Assembly: GCA_039199225.1 (NCBI GenBank)
Contig: JBCCSZ010000174.1
Coordinates: forward strand, 1 to 16,412
Direction of reading: 5' to 3'
Length of the DNA stretch: 16,412 bases
Source: JBCCSZ01 sp039199225
GTDB lineage: Bacteria; Bacteroidota; Bacteroidia; Chitinophagales; Saprospiraceae
In this document: piece by piece, positions 6,102-14,120 of the stretch
Position numbering within the stretch: the first letter of the stretch is position 1
How the letters are laid out: every line of letters begins with the position of its first letter
The notes under the pieces: generated by a model
What the model was told of the DNA's origin: nothing
The model's input: the letters and a program-made list of their open reading frames with translations, nothing else
Database searches by the model: none
Made by a program: the position numbers and the translations under genes

Positions 6102-7652
6102 ATGACACTTAGACAAATGAAGACACCAAAGGATAATATATTTAGATTGATCAGTGCAATGACCGCTGCAGAGAAACGGTACTTCAAGAGGCATTACTCG
6201 TCGGATAAAAATCTTCTAACGGAGTTGTTCGACTTTATAAATGGCATGACCTCTTACAGGGAAGAAGCCATTAAAGAACATTTCTCAGATTCAAAATTGG
6301 CCAAAAACCTAAAGGTTTATAAAGTTCAGTTGAGCGACTTATTACTCAAAAGTCTTGCCTCCTATCACAGCAAAAAAACGGTTCAGAGCAAAATCCGAAT
6401 TGGCTTGGAAGAGGCAGATATTCTATTCAAAAAGGAACTGTTCGACCTGGCAGAAGCGAAGCTGCAACGCGCCAAAGACCTTTGCCTGAAAACGGGTGCC
6501 AACGCCCAACTCTTGGAGGTATACTGCCTAGAATCAAAATATAAGAAACTACTCAATCCATTTTGCAATCGTCAATCTTTGTTGAACGAGTTGGAAGAGA
6601 TAGCACAGCTCAACAACCGTTACTTAGTTTGGCAAAACCAATTGGAAAAACTCAATCAATTTAAAAACTCCCTTTTCCCTCTACAGCTCAGCAGTCATCA
6701 GAGAGAGTATTGCCAGCATCTACTGGCCAACATGCCGGATAGCAAAGCAGAAGGTCAATCCGGGTTTTACACCTTATTTTACCATTACAGGATCAAGGGG
6801 ACTGTTCATTTTTATTTGGACAACACCATAGAGGGGCAACAGCAATTCGAATCGCTTTTGAGGCTATTCGAAGAGTTTAGCAGTACAAAAGAGCGCCATC
6901 CAGGCCACTACCTGGCCAGCGTCTATGACTACTTGTACTTTTTGATTGAATTCAGGCGATACAGAAGGGCCGGGGAGATCATCGACTACTTACAGGCTTA
7001 TTTTGAGGAGCATCCAGAACTGAGCAGAAGTAAGTTATTCCTGTATTTGTTAATGGTCAACCTGTGCCTGCGCCAAGGTAATTTCGAAGATTTTTCCGAA
7101 CCGCACATCCAAGAGGTCGTCAACCACATACAACACTACCAACTTCAGAAACATCCTGATACTATTTCTATCTACTTACGCCTTGCAGTCATTAGCTTGA
7201 TGTGCAACAATCCGCAGAGAGCCCATTATTTTTTCCGCCGCATCCAGCTACAAAAAAACCAATTGCCCAAAAGTCTCAGCATTGCATCTGACCTGATGGA
7301 GATGGTCAGTCACTACGAAACAAAAGACATTTTTCTAATCAAAAATTGGCTCCACACCTATCGTCGGAAACAGCCAGAACAGACCGATGGCAACGGCCAA
7401 GACTTTCAAGCAGCCTTCATCGATTTCCTGACCGAACTCACCAAGACATCCAAGCTGCAACATGCTGGATTGGCCACACAATTTCTTGGACAAATAGATC
7501 AATACAAAAACGATCCCATTTATCTGGTGATGTCTGCACTCATGCTTGAAGAGTGGCTATCTGCCCTCAAGGAAAACACTCCTTTGTCTGACCGAGTAGA
7601 AAAAATCAAGGCTCGCATGTACGCAGAGACAGATTTTTTATATTGCTGGTGA
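6102..7652 (+). CDS. Helical-repeat protein of unknown function ('KRYFK' type)
   Basis: A 516-residue, apparently soluble, almost all-helical protein without signal peptide or membrane segment. It opens with NIFRLISAMTAAEKRYFKRH (residues 12-31). That opening, in which a short helix ends in EKRYFK, recurs in uncharacterised Bacteroidota proteins of about 500 residues. From about residue 100 the sequence shows TPR-like helix pairs, for example the stretch containing ELFDLAEAKLQRAKDLCLKTG, and later PDTISIYLRLAVISLMCNNP followed by RAHYFFRRIQL. This suggests a solenoid scaffold that binds other proteins. Met1 (6102) and Met6 (6117) are both possible starts. It is preceded by a long leader and converges on the minus-strand gene at 7705, so it is probably transcribed alone. 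No enzyme motif was seen, and I assign no function. Confidence 0.75.
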   Translation: MTLRQMKTPKDNIFRLISAMTAAEKRYFKRHYSSDKNLLTELFDFINGMTSYREEAIKEHFSDSKLAKNLKVYKVQLSDLLLKSLASYHSKKTVQSKIRIGLEEADILFKKELFDLAEAKLQRAKDLCLKTGANAQLLEVYCLESKYKKLLNPFCNRQSLLNELEEIAQLNNRYLVWQNQLEKLNQFKNSLFPLQLSSHQREYCQHLLANMPDSKAEGQSGFYTLFYHYRIKGTVHFYLDNTIEGQQQFESLLRLFEEFSSTKERHPGHYLASVYDYLYFLIEFRRYRRAGEIIDYLQAYFEEHPELSRSKLFLYLLMVNLCLRQGNFEDFSEPHIQEVVNHIQHYQLQKHPDTISIYLRLAVISLMCNNPQRAHYFFRRIQLQKNQLPKSLSIASDLMEMVSHYETKDIFLIKNWLHTYRRKQPEQTDGNGQDFQAAFIDFLTELTKTSKLQHAGLATQFLGQIDQYKNDPIYLVMSALMLEEWLSALKENTPLSDRVEKIKARMYAETDFLYCW

Positions 7653-7664
7653 TGGGGATTTGGG

Positions 7665-7703
7665 GATTTAGTGATCGGTGGTTGAATGATTTAGTGATCG
7701 GTG
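7665..7703. repeat. Two 16-bp direct repeats, 23 bases apart, in a convergent gene gap
   Basis: GATTTAGTGATCGGTG occurs at 7665-7680 and again, identical, at 7688-7703. The flanking GGGGATTTGGGGATTTAG (from about 7655) looks like a decayed extra copy. The second copy abuts the stop codon of the minus-strand gene. It fills most of the 52-base gap between two convergent genes. Confidence 0.75.
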
Positions 7704-7704
7704 A

Positions 7705-8736
7705 TCAACTATCTCCTCCGATGCGGTGCGCCATTTTTTGGATGGCTTCAATGATGTTATCGATGGCAGGTGGATAATTGAGGTAGCGGGCTCCCTTGTC
7801 GTCTTTGCCCCAGATACCGATGGTAACGACTTTCTTTCGGTTGCCATATGCCACGGCCAGTCGGAGTGGGATGGGCGTTGGTTTGGTGTGTTTGCGCTTT
7901 TGGCAAAAGTTGTCTTCACAATCATACATCCGATCGAAGCCAAAGAATCCCTTTGAGACAATGTACTCGGCAAATTTTTCCAGCTCGTCCCGGGGGATGT
8001 TCTTTTTCGTCACCAGAAGTCCACCATATACGCTCTTAAACTCTTTGATGAGTCGGCCGTTGCTCTTGATATGTATGTAGTCTCGCAAAACAGGATCGAC
8101 ACCACCATAGTAGCCGCCCCCTATGAGTTCTATACTGATGTAAATTTGATCATCTGAGCCAGACTTTCCTTTTTTGCGCTTTTTCTTCTTTTTCTTTCGT
8201 TTCTTCTTTTTGTTGAAACTCAAAAAACCTTTCCGGGGGTCCTCCCGCTCCACAATCACATCCGGTAGCTCATTGGCTGGCTTGACAAAGGGCGCATCCT
8301 GGCTCTCGACCCGAATGAAGTGATACTGATAGGTACCTTTACTATTGGATTGGGTAAATTCCAGCACCATCGTCTCCTTATTTATCTCCGCAAACTCAAA
8401 CTTTTTGATGTGCTTAAAGCTGTAGAATAGCTCACTACCTCCAATACTCCAATTCCCACGGCTCATTTTGCCGTTGAGGTATTGCTCATAAAGGTAATCG
8501 TAACGAAAATATAGATAATAGTCGTAGAAATCCTCCGCTTGGTGGATAATGGTATTGGACTCGAGGTGAAGCGCATAGGTGTAGCGCCATTTGGTTTCAA
8601 CGACCAATCGCTCGTCTACTGCCGGATAGTTTGTCCCCCAAGAAGCGTTTTGCTGCTGAGCCATCCCCCTTGAGGCTCCGCAAAGGCTGAGAAAAAGAAA
8701 AACCATCAATTGGAATGCAGGAACGTGTTTTCTCAT
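7705..8736 (-). CDS. Exported protein of unknown function with poly-lysine tract
   Basis: The start was set at 8736 (343 residues) because a signal peptide begins there: MRKHVPAFQLMVFLFLSLC, then ASRGMAQQQ with cleavage likely near residue 26. The frame runs 39 codons further upstream, but that part is not signal-like. Residues 30-165 form an aromatic-rich beta-type region (YDYYLYFRYDYLYEQY). Residues 176-189 are fourteen consecutive Lys/Arg residues, followed by GKSGS. Residues 195-343 form a second region with IELIGGGYYGGVDP, paired cysteines C273 and C278 (DCEDNFC), and an ending with YPPAIDNIIEAIQKM. The basic run looks like a linker between two domains. The product is probably periplasmic or on the cell surface. 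No characterised family was recognised. It lies 152 bases downstream of the FadL-like gene on the same strand. Confidence 0.78.
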   Translation of the reverse strand: MRKHVPAFQLMVFLFLSLCGASRGMAQQQNASWGTNYPAVDERLVVETKWRYTYALHLESNTIIHQAEDFYDYYLYFRYDYLYEQYLNGKMSRGNWSIGGSELFYSFKHIKKFEFAEINKETMVLEFTQSNSKGTYQYHFIRVESQDAPFVKPANELPDVIVEREDPRKGFLSFNKKKKRKKKKKKRKKGKSGSDDQIYISIELIGGGYYGGVDPVLRDYIHIKSNGRLIKEFKSVYGGLLVTKKNIPRDELEKFAEYIVSKGFFGFDRMYDCEDNFCQKRKHTKPTPIPLRLAVAYGNRKKVVTIGIWGKDDKGARYLNYPPAIDNIIEAIQKMAHRIGGDS

Positions 8737-8888
8737 CACAGTATTTTGTTCATAAGTGCCGGAAGAACAGAGTTCCACCTGTTTAAATACAATGCATAAA
8801 TAGTATGCCAATAAATAGCAATAGGGATTGAACGACCCAAACGGGTTGTACAAAACAGGGATTCTCTTTACAAATTTTTTAGATGGCT

Positions 8889-10355
8889 CTAAAACTTGAA
8901 TCCGAAGGTCAATAGGTACCGATCACTTCTTTCTTCGGTATCTACAACGATCGGAAAGTTGCCATTGAGGCTATAGGGGGCAAATGATTCTTCAATTTGT
9001 GATCTTTTATACGCTAAGTCAATATAAAAGTTGCGAAAACGACTTCCTATTCCAAGGCTAAAAGATGTCTGGTTGGCATCGTCACCATCGAATGCTGCAC
9101 CAAAGATGTTGTATCCTGCCCGAAATCGAAGCATCTTGTAGGCATACTCTCCTCCCAAGCGAAAATTAACCGCTGAGCCTAAGTTGTCATTGATACTGTT
9201 GTTGAGTACGACCTGATAATCTCGGTCGGCCTGAGTAGCGCCATCTTTGTCCAGATTGAACTCGCCATTGCTGTAATTGACCCACTCGATTTCAGCAGAG
9301 ATGAAACCAGAACGATTGATCAAAAAGCCAGCATTGGCCATAAACCGCCAGGGCGTCCTAAAATCGTAATCGAAGGTAGCTTCTTGCGAGTTGACATCCC
9401 CGGTAAAAATACCTCCATTCTCTAAATAGGTATATTCCAAACCTGTATCGAAGTTATCTGTCAAGACCAACTTGGAAGGCGTATGGATGGCTGCTCCCAA
9501 CCGAATGGCCTGACTGAGGCGAAAGATCATACCCAACTTAAAATTGATACCCAGGCCAGAGGTACTCAGATTTTCTTCGTAGCGCAGCGCCTCAAAGGCA
9601 GGGATTTCATCCTGATTGACCTCCTCCTCTTCGTAGACCCGCTCTTCGTTGTAGGATACAAAAGGAATACCCAAAGTAGCACCGATGAGAAAGCGTTCAT
9701 TCAAATTCCCGGCAATCGCGAAGACCATTTCATTGAGCGATCCGGTACTTCTAAACGACTGCCGATGATCGAAGGCAGCTCCTGGATTGAGGTCGAAATC
9801 TGTAAAAAAAGCAGTATTGTTGTTGTCTGGGTAAATGGCACCAGCCTCAATGGCCAAATTATTAGCAAAGTTGTCAAAAAAGCCATTGTTGGCATCGATC
9901 ACCCATTGATCGGTAATAGAGCCGGTGGTGAAGCCGGAAGAAGCAAAGCGACGATTAAAATTTGCCAGGCGATTGAATCCAAGCCCTACGTTGAAAGTCT
10001 TCCATTTAAGGCTGTTGGGGCGGTTGGCAAATACGACACCAATGCTGCCAAAGTTGAATCGGGTCATGGTCTCCTTTTGGGTAGAACCAATCTCCTGCAT
10101 TTGAGCATCTGTCCGATTGAACAGCAGGGCTGGCGTTGCGACAAATTCTGAACGACGAAATTGGGCTAGTCCGGCCGGGTTGGTAGATAAGACAGAAAAA
10201 TCTGCTCCCAATGCTCCCAGCGCACCACCTGCGCCGACAGATCGAGCTGTTCCGTTCAGATTATAGGTAGAATAGCGAATGGCATCTCCGATGTTTTGTG
10301 CGTAGCTCTCAATGGTTAAAAAGGTCAACAAAACCAATAGGACGATCATTCTCAT
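8889..10355 (-). CDS. Outer membrane transport protein, OMPP1/FadL/TodX family
   Basis: A 488-residue outer membrane beta-barrel. The signal peptide is MRMIVLLVLLTFLTIESYAQ. The mature N-terminus has the family's hatch-like start: residues about 24-50 read DAIRYSTYNLNGTARSVGAGGALGALG, then DFSVLSTNPAGLAQ, the characteristic N-P-A-G-L motif. The rest alternates aromatic and polar residues in barrel-strand fashion and ends in a phenylalanine-containing strand (LLTFGFKF), suitable for assembly by BamA. FadL relatives pass long-chain fatty acids or other hydrophobic compounds across the outer membrane; the substrate here is unknown. A short hairpin precedes the start codon. The association with proS and a small or low-complexity exported protein is, to my recollection, recurrent in Bacteroidota genomes. 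Confidence 0.88.
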   Translation of the reverse strand: MRMIVLLVLLTFLTIESYAQNIGDAIRYSTYNLNGTARSVGAGGALGALGADFSVLSTNPAGLAQFRRSEFVATPALLFNRTDAQMQEIGSTQKETMTRFNFGSIGVVFANRPNSLKWKTFNVGLGFNRLANFNRRFASSGFTTGSITDQWVIDANNGFFDNFANNLAIEAGAIYPDNNNTAFFTDFDLNPGAAFDHRQSFRSTGSLNEMVFAIAGNLNERFLIGATLGIPFVSYNEERVYEEEEVNQDEIPAFEALRYEENLSTSGLGINFKLGMIFRLSQAIRLGAAIHTPSKLVLTDNFDTGLEYTYLENGGIFTGDVNSQEATFDYDFRTPWRFMANAGFLINRSGFISAEIEWVNYSNGEFNLDKDGATQADRDYQVVLNNSINDNLGSAVNFRLGGEYAYKMLRFRAGYNIFGAAFDGDDANQTSFSLGIGSRFRNFYIDLAYKRSQIEESFAPYSLNGNFPIVVDTEERSDRYLLTFGFKF

Positions 10356-10366
10356 AAATCATTCAG

Positions 10367-10408
10367 GTTTAAACCGCTTTCATACAGCCAGGCTTGCTGT
10401 ATCAGCGG
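10367..10408 (-). promoter_or_regulatory. Structured leader in front of the FadL-like gene
   Basis: ATACAGC (10382-10388) pairs with GCTGTAT (10396-10402), and CCGCT (10374-10378) with AGCGG (10404-10408), giving a 12-pair stem with a small internal loop. It overlaps a 10-bp palindrome, GGTTTAAACC (10367-10376). In the minus-strand transcript the fold ends about 18 bases before the start codon at 10355. It may affect translation, or act as a backup terminator for the upstream gene. Confidence 0.4.
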
Positions 10409-10448
10409 GGCTAGGGAAATTCTTATTTTTTCAGCAATCATAAATGCA

Positions 10449-10482
10449 AAAGAGGGTGGAAACACACGCCTCCACCCTCTTT
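10449..10482 (-). terminator. Intrinsic terminator of the RS-rich secreted protein gene
   Basis: A perfect 12-bp stem pairs AAAGAGGGTGGA with TCCACCCTCTTT (10449-10460 with 10471-10482) around a ten-base loop. On the minus strand it lies 18 bases past the stop codon of the gene at 10501-11691 and runs into a short T stretch (TTTTGCATTTA). Confidence 0.8.
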
Positions 10483-10500
10483 CTCTACAAAATATGTATG

Positions 10501-11691
10501 TTAGTTTCTGCTTCTACTTCTGGAAGAACCGGAAGAGCGAGAAGAAGAGCGGCTTCTGCTGCTACCACTGTTGTAGGAGCGAGAGGAGCTTCTGCTACTG
10601 CTTCTGTTATAGCTGCGCGAAGGAGAAGAAGAGCGGCTATTGTTGTAGCTGCGAGAGCTACTGCGGTTCGAACGGTTGTAGGAGCGTCCAGAGTTGTTGT
10701 TAGAGCGATTCGAACGGTTGTAAGAGCGATTCGATCTGTTAGACCTTCTGGATGGCTTATCGTAGGAGCGGTTGGATCGCGTTGGGCGATCGTAACTACG
10801 CCGTGTATTCGAGCGACTTCTGTCAGCGGAAGAACTTCTGCGAGAAGGACTTCTAGATTCTGCTCTTTGCGATCTCGTGCGGTTGGTAGAACCGTCGACG
10901 TTGCGAGAGCGGCTGCTGTTATTGGTACCAACCTGACGGCTACCGTTATTGGCACCTCTGAGGTCGGCTGCCGTGTTGCGGCTACGAGTCGTTGGATTTG
11001 TATTATTTGAGATTACACCACCATTATTGCCTCTGCGCGCACCATAGTATACGTTGCTGACCGAGCTGGTATTGTTGTAGGCGTATGGACTAGCATAAGA
11101 TGGAGGACACCAGTAGGCACCACCGCCACCAAGTCCACCATTGAAACCGCCTCCGAATCCACCGACACCGGCATATGGGCTGAATCCACCACCCCATGCA
11201 TTACCCCATCGGTTGCCCCAGGGACTCGCCCACGGGTTATTCCAGGCATTGAATCTATTCCAACGGTTAAATCTGTTCCAACGATTGAACCTATTCCAGC
11301 GGTTGAATCTATTCCAGCGACCAAAGTCATTGCCAAAGTAGATGGTAACACCCGGAGAATAGAAAGGATCGTAGTAGAGCATGTCTACATAGATGGGATC
11401 GTAGTAGCCAAAGCCTCTGTATGGGCGGTGAAAACGTCTGATCCGAGAGGTGTAATTGTAATCGTAGAATTGATCGTCGTAGTAGTCATCGTCGTAACTG
11501 GAACTACTTACACTATTATCTTGTTCATCATCACCGAGATAGTAGCCGGAGTCATCGTTAGAATCTCCGTAGTAGCTAGATTGGTCAGCATCTGGGTTGT
11601 AGTACAAATCATCGTACTGAGCACTCAGAGAAACCGCCAAACCGAGGACGAAGAGCGAGGTTAAGAAAATGGAAATTCGATTATTTTTCAT
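10501..11691 (-). CDS. Secreted low-complexity protein: Tyr/Asp-rich, RWNRFN repeats, Gly-rich and long Arg/Ser/Asn tail
   Basis: A 396-residue protein with a clear signal peptide (MKNNRISIFLTSLFVLGLAV, then SLSAQ; cleavage near residue 25). The mature chain has four zones. Residues 26-80 are acidic and rich in Tyr, Asp and Ser. Residues 81-124 hold aromatic motifs such as YYDPIYVDMLYYDPFYSPG. Residues 125-148 are four exact RWNRFN hexapeptides, grading into NPWASPWGNRWGNAWGGG and a Gly/Phe/Tyr patch to about 205. From about 236 to 396 the tail is dominated by Arg, Ser and Asn (SYNRSNRS, SSSRSYN, SRSRSSSRSS). The tail is strongly basic and looks disordered. No enzymatic domain is seen. It may bind polyanions, the cell surface or DNA outside the cell, but that is conjecture. 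Other long open frames over this gene are low-complexity shadows. It is divergent from proS and has its own terminator. Confidence 0.82.
   Translation of the reverse strand: MKNNRISIFLTSLFVLGLAVSLSAQYDDLYYNPDADQSSYYGDSNDDSGYYLGDDEQDNSVSSSSYDDDYYDDQFYDYNYTSRIRRFHRPYRGFGYYDPIYVDMLYYDPFYSPGVTIYFGNDFGRWNRFNRWNRFNRWNRFNRWNRFNAWNNPWASPWGNRWGNAWGGGFSPYAGVGGFGGGFNGGLGGGGAYWCPPSYASPYAYNNTSSVSNVYYGARRGNNGGVISNNTNPTTRSRNTAADLRGANNGSRQVGTNNSSRSRNVDGSTNRTRSQRAESRSPSRRSSSADRSRSNTRRSYDRPTRSNRSYDKPSRRSNRSNRSYNRSNRSNNNSGRSYNRSNRSSSRSYNNSRSSSPSRSYNRSSSRSSSRSYNSGSSRSRSSSRSSGSSRSRSRN
11248..11319 (-). repeat. Four 18-bp tandem repeats encoding RWNRFN
   Basis: Four in-frame 18-base units encode RWNRFN x4 (residues 125-148 of the secreted protein). 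The peptide is identical in each unit while silent positions differ (AAC/AAT and similar), so selection on the peptide or older duplication is likelier than very recent slippage. Confidence 0.85.
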
Positions 11692-11905
11692 GCGTCAAAA
11701 TTTGGAACGTAATTACTGGAACTCTCTTACAAGTTACAACACCAATTTATTACTTTTGTGGCGTTTTTTTTGTTAATGTCCTATTAAATTTTGCCAATTG
11801 TGACAATTAATGTGTTAAAAGAGCAGTTTTTATCTATTTTTTAGACGTCACATCTAACACCTTGTCACACAGCCGACTCATTAAAAAAAAGTTAAGACCA
11901 AGCTT

Positions 11906-13372
11906 ATGGCCAAAGCAGTAACACCCCGTACACAAGACTATTCCCAGTGGTATACCGACATTGTCAAGAATGCCGGTTTGGCAGATCATTCCGCCGTCAG
12001 AGGCTGTATGGTTATCAAACCCCATGGCTTTGCCATTTGGGAGAATATGCGGGACCAATTGGACAAAATGTTCAAGGAAACCGGGCATGTGAACGCCTAT
12101 TTTCCACTCTTCATTCCCAAGAGTTTTTTGAGCAAAGAAGCCGAACACGTAGAAGGTTTTGCCAAAGAATGTGCCGTTGTCACCCACCACCGATTGATGA
12201 ATGATCCCAATGGTGGAGGCGTTGTTGTCGATCCCTCGGCTCGGCTGGAAGAAGAACTCATCGTACGGCCTACTTCGGAAACCATCATATGGAACACCTA
12301 TCGCGATTGGATCAACTCCTACCGCGATTTGCCACTGCTCATCAACCAATGGGCCAATGTCGTCCGTTGGGAAATGCGGACCCGGATGTTTTTGCGCACC
12401 GCAGAATTCCTTTGGCAAGAAGGGCATACCGCACACGCCACCCTGGAGGAGGCAAAGGAAGAAACGCTGCGCATCCTCGACCTCTACGCTACCTTTGCGG
12501 AGGAATACATGGCCATGCCTGTCATCAAGGGGGTAAAAACTGCCAACGAGCGTTTTGCTGGCGCTGTGGATACTTACACCATCGAAGCGCTGATGCAAGA
12601 TGCCCGCGCACTACAGGCCGGTACGTCCCATTTTCTTGGACAAAACTTTGCCAAGGCTTTCAACGTCACCTTCCTCAACGAAAATCAAAAGAGCGATTTC
12701 GTATGGGCGACCTCTTGGGGTGTATCGACCCGTTTGATGGGCGGACTGATCATGACCCATTCTGACGATGATGGACTCATCATCCCTCCGAAGCTGGCGC
12801 CTACTCAGGTTTCTATTATTCCCATTCCAAAGCCTGGCAGCCCCATCGACGAAGCGGCTCATAAGCTCATGGAGGAACTGAAGGCGGAAGGGATCACCGT
12901 AGCTTACGATCGGGATACCAGAAAACGGCCAGGCTTTAAGTTTGCTGAAAACGAACTGAAAGGCATTCCGGTTCGCATCGGCATTGGTAAACGCGATTTG
13001 GAAAAAAGTCAGATCGAAGTCGCTCGACGGGATACCAAAGAAAAGTCGTTCGTTCCCATTGATGGCGCGGCTCGCTACATCAAGGACTTGCTGCCACAGA
13101 TTCAACAACAACTGTTTCAAAAGGCAGTAGATTTCCGCCAGGAGCATACGACCTCTGTCGACTCTCTCGATGATTTCAAAGACGTTGTCAATGGCAAGGG
13201 TGGATTCATCTATGCGCACTGGGATGGCACAACCGAAACGGAAGTCAAAATCAAAGAACTGACCAAGGCAACCATCCGATGCATTCCAATGGATCAAGAG
13301 AGCGAAGACGGCAGTTGTATATTGACTGGTAAACCTTCCAAGCAGCGTGTCTTATTCGCTAAGGCATATTAA
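11906..13372 (+). CDS. proS: Proline--tRNA ligase, archaeal/eukaryal-type (ProS type 3)
   Basis: Charges tRNA-Pro with proline in the cytoplasm. The 488-residue length and the absence of the inserted editing domain between motifs 2 and 3 mark the short archaeal/eukaryal-like form common in Bacteroidota. The class II landmarks are all visible: RPTSETIIWNTYRDWI (residues 121-136), motif 2 RWEMRTRMFLRTAEFLWQEG (154-173) followed by HTAH, ATSWGVSTRLMGGLIMTHSD (268-287), and motif 3 / anticodon junction GLIIPPKLAPTQVSIIPI (290-307). The anticodon-binding domain is at about 300-400. The C-terminal domain ends in the typical Tyr (FAKAY). The ATG at 11906 opens MAKAVTPRTQDYSQWY, as in homologues. A -7-like TACTTTTG (11751-11758) lies about 150 bases upstream but lacks a good -33 partner. 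A strong terminator follows. Confidence 0.97.
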   Translation: MAKAVTPRTQDYSQWYTDIVKNAGLADHSAVRGCMVIKPHGFAIWENMRDQLDKMFKETGHVNAYFPLFIPKSFLSKEAEHVEGFAKECAVVTHHRLMNDPNGGGVVVDPSARLEEELIVRPTSETIIWNTYRDWINSYRDLPLLINQWANVVRWEMRTRMFLRTAEFLWQEGHTAHATLEEAKEETLRILDLYATFAEEYMAMPVIKGVKTANERFAGAVDTYTIEALMQDARALQAGTSHFLGQNFAKAFNVTFLNENQKSDFVWATSWGVSTRLMGGLIMTHSDDDGLIIPPKLAPTQVSIIPIPKPGSPIDEAAHKLMEELKAEGITVAYDRDTRKRPGFKFAENELKGIPVRIGIGKRDLEKSQIEVARRDTKEKSFVPIDGAARYIKDLLPQIQQQLFQKAVDFRQEHTTSVDSLDDFKDVVNGKGGFIYAHWDGTTETEVKIKELTKATIRCIPMDQESEDGSCILTGKPSKQRVLFAKAY

Positions 13373-13406
13373 AAAAAATCAAAATTTATAAGACATACAC
13401 AAAGAG

Positions 13407-13436
13407 GGCAACTGCAATTAGCAGTTGCCTTTTCTT
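13407..13436 (+). terminator. Intrinsic terminator after proS
   Basis: GGCAACTGC (13407-13415) pairs perfectly with GCAGTTGCC (13421-13429) around AATTA and is followed by TTTTCTT. It begins 34 bases past the proS stop. Confidence 0.88.
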
Positions 13437-13565
13437 GTTGGTACACATAAGCAGAGAGGTAGCAGCTCTCAAGTATGATAATTAAAAAAATGTCAAAAAT
13501 CAGGCATTAATACCACAACTAAATACCTACCTTTAAGTGTTTACAATGCATTTCGGTGCTGTAAG

Positions 13566-13979
13566 ATGCTCTATAAACTAAACACATATAACCGCCCACT
13601 CATCCTTTTCTTTCTGATTGTCTACATCGGAAGTTGTATCCAGCCGCATGTCATCGAATCACTTCATTTTGTTTCTCATACAATCGACCTGATTCAATCT
13701 GAATACAAGTATCACTCTTATCCTAAACATGATGAGACAGTGTCGCACACCCATGAACTCATAGAGGTGGTTGCACAAAATACAGAGGATGACAATGGAC
13801 AGGACGTTCCCAATAATACACAGATCAAAATAAAGAAGAAGGTCGAAATAAATAATGTATCGGGCCAAAAATTGCCAAGTAATGCAATAGCTCCATCGAT
13901 ACATTCAAACCATATGCTTCAGTATCAATCTATTTTCAAAGAAATTCTCGCGCCCCCACCTCGACGTCGTTTATCCTAA
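13566..13979 (+). CDS. Small histidine-containing membrane or lipoprotein-like protein
   Basis: A 137-residue hypothetical protein. Residues 10-23 form one hydrophobic segment (PLILFFLIVYIGS) followed by Cys24. IGSC is a plausible but imperfect lipobox, so it may be a lipoprotein; otherwise it is a single-pass membrane protein. The exported part has scattered histidines near the membrane: H28, H34 and H38 in VIESLHFVSHTID, then HSYPKHDETVSHTHE. An acidic, polar middle and the ending ILAPPPRRRLS follow. Its position 141 bases before a TonB-dependent receptor with a histidine-rich plug resembles small His-bearing proteins found beside metal-related receptors in Bacteroidota. A metal-handling role is an inference from context only. 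Base composition is more AT-rich than in the neighbours. It has no recognised domain. Confidence 0.6.
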   Translation: MLYKLNTYNRPLILFFLIVYIGSCIQPHVIESLHFVSHTIDLIQSEYKYHSYPKHDETVSHTHELIEVVAQNTEDDNGQDVPNNTQIKIKKKVEINNVSGQKLPSNAIAPSIHSNHMLQYQSIFKEILAPPPRRRLS

Positions 13980-14014
13980 TAGTTTTATCGTTTTTCTGTG
14001 CTTCTTTTTGACGC

Positions 14015-14048
14015 TTGAAAAGTAGCTAATTGTACTTGAATAGGTTTG
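14015..14048 (+). promoter_or_regulatory. Candidate promoter of the TonB-dependent receptor (TTG / TAGGTTTG)
   Basis: TAGGTTTG (14041-14048) fits TAnnTTTG exactly. TTG (14015-14017) lies 23 bases upstream, at the long end of the 17-23 spacing reported for Flavobacteria-type promoters. It would give a leader of about 65 bases and let the receptor be transcribed apart from the small gene upstream. Confidence 0.42.
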
Positions 14049-14120
14049 TGCAATACTCCTGTTGCGGAGCACAGTATCTGTATTCCTATTTTACCCTTTT
14101 AAATACTAAACGCCGAGGAA

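Noticed and set aside
5899..6108. Minus-strand 69-codon open frame in the gap before the KRYFK-type gene
   Set aside because: It overlaps the next gene's start and leader, has no ribosome site and no protein-like composition.
8737..8853. Upstream extension of the poly-lysine protein to an ATG at 8853
   Set aside because: The extra 39 residues are not signal-like, whereas a proper signal peptide starts at 8736.
10485..10955. Second minus-strand frame (156 codons) within the RS-rich gene
   Set aside because: An Ala/Thr/Leu-rich frame-shifted reading of the same repetitive codons, with no start context or domain.
10444..11010. Long plus-strand open frame (188 codons) opposite the secreted RS-rich protein
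   Set aside because: It is a low-complexity Arg/Ala/Val shadow of the RS-coding repeat tract. The minus-strand frame has a signal peptide, a terminator and coherent zones, while this one begins inside that terminator hairpin.
11248..11319. CRISPR-like array
   Set aside because: The 18-base units are contiguous, in frame and without spacers; they are coding tandem repeats.
12611..13297. Minus-strand open frame of 228 codons inside proS
   Set aside because: It lies antisense over the conserved proS coding region and shows no protein-family features.
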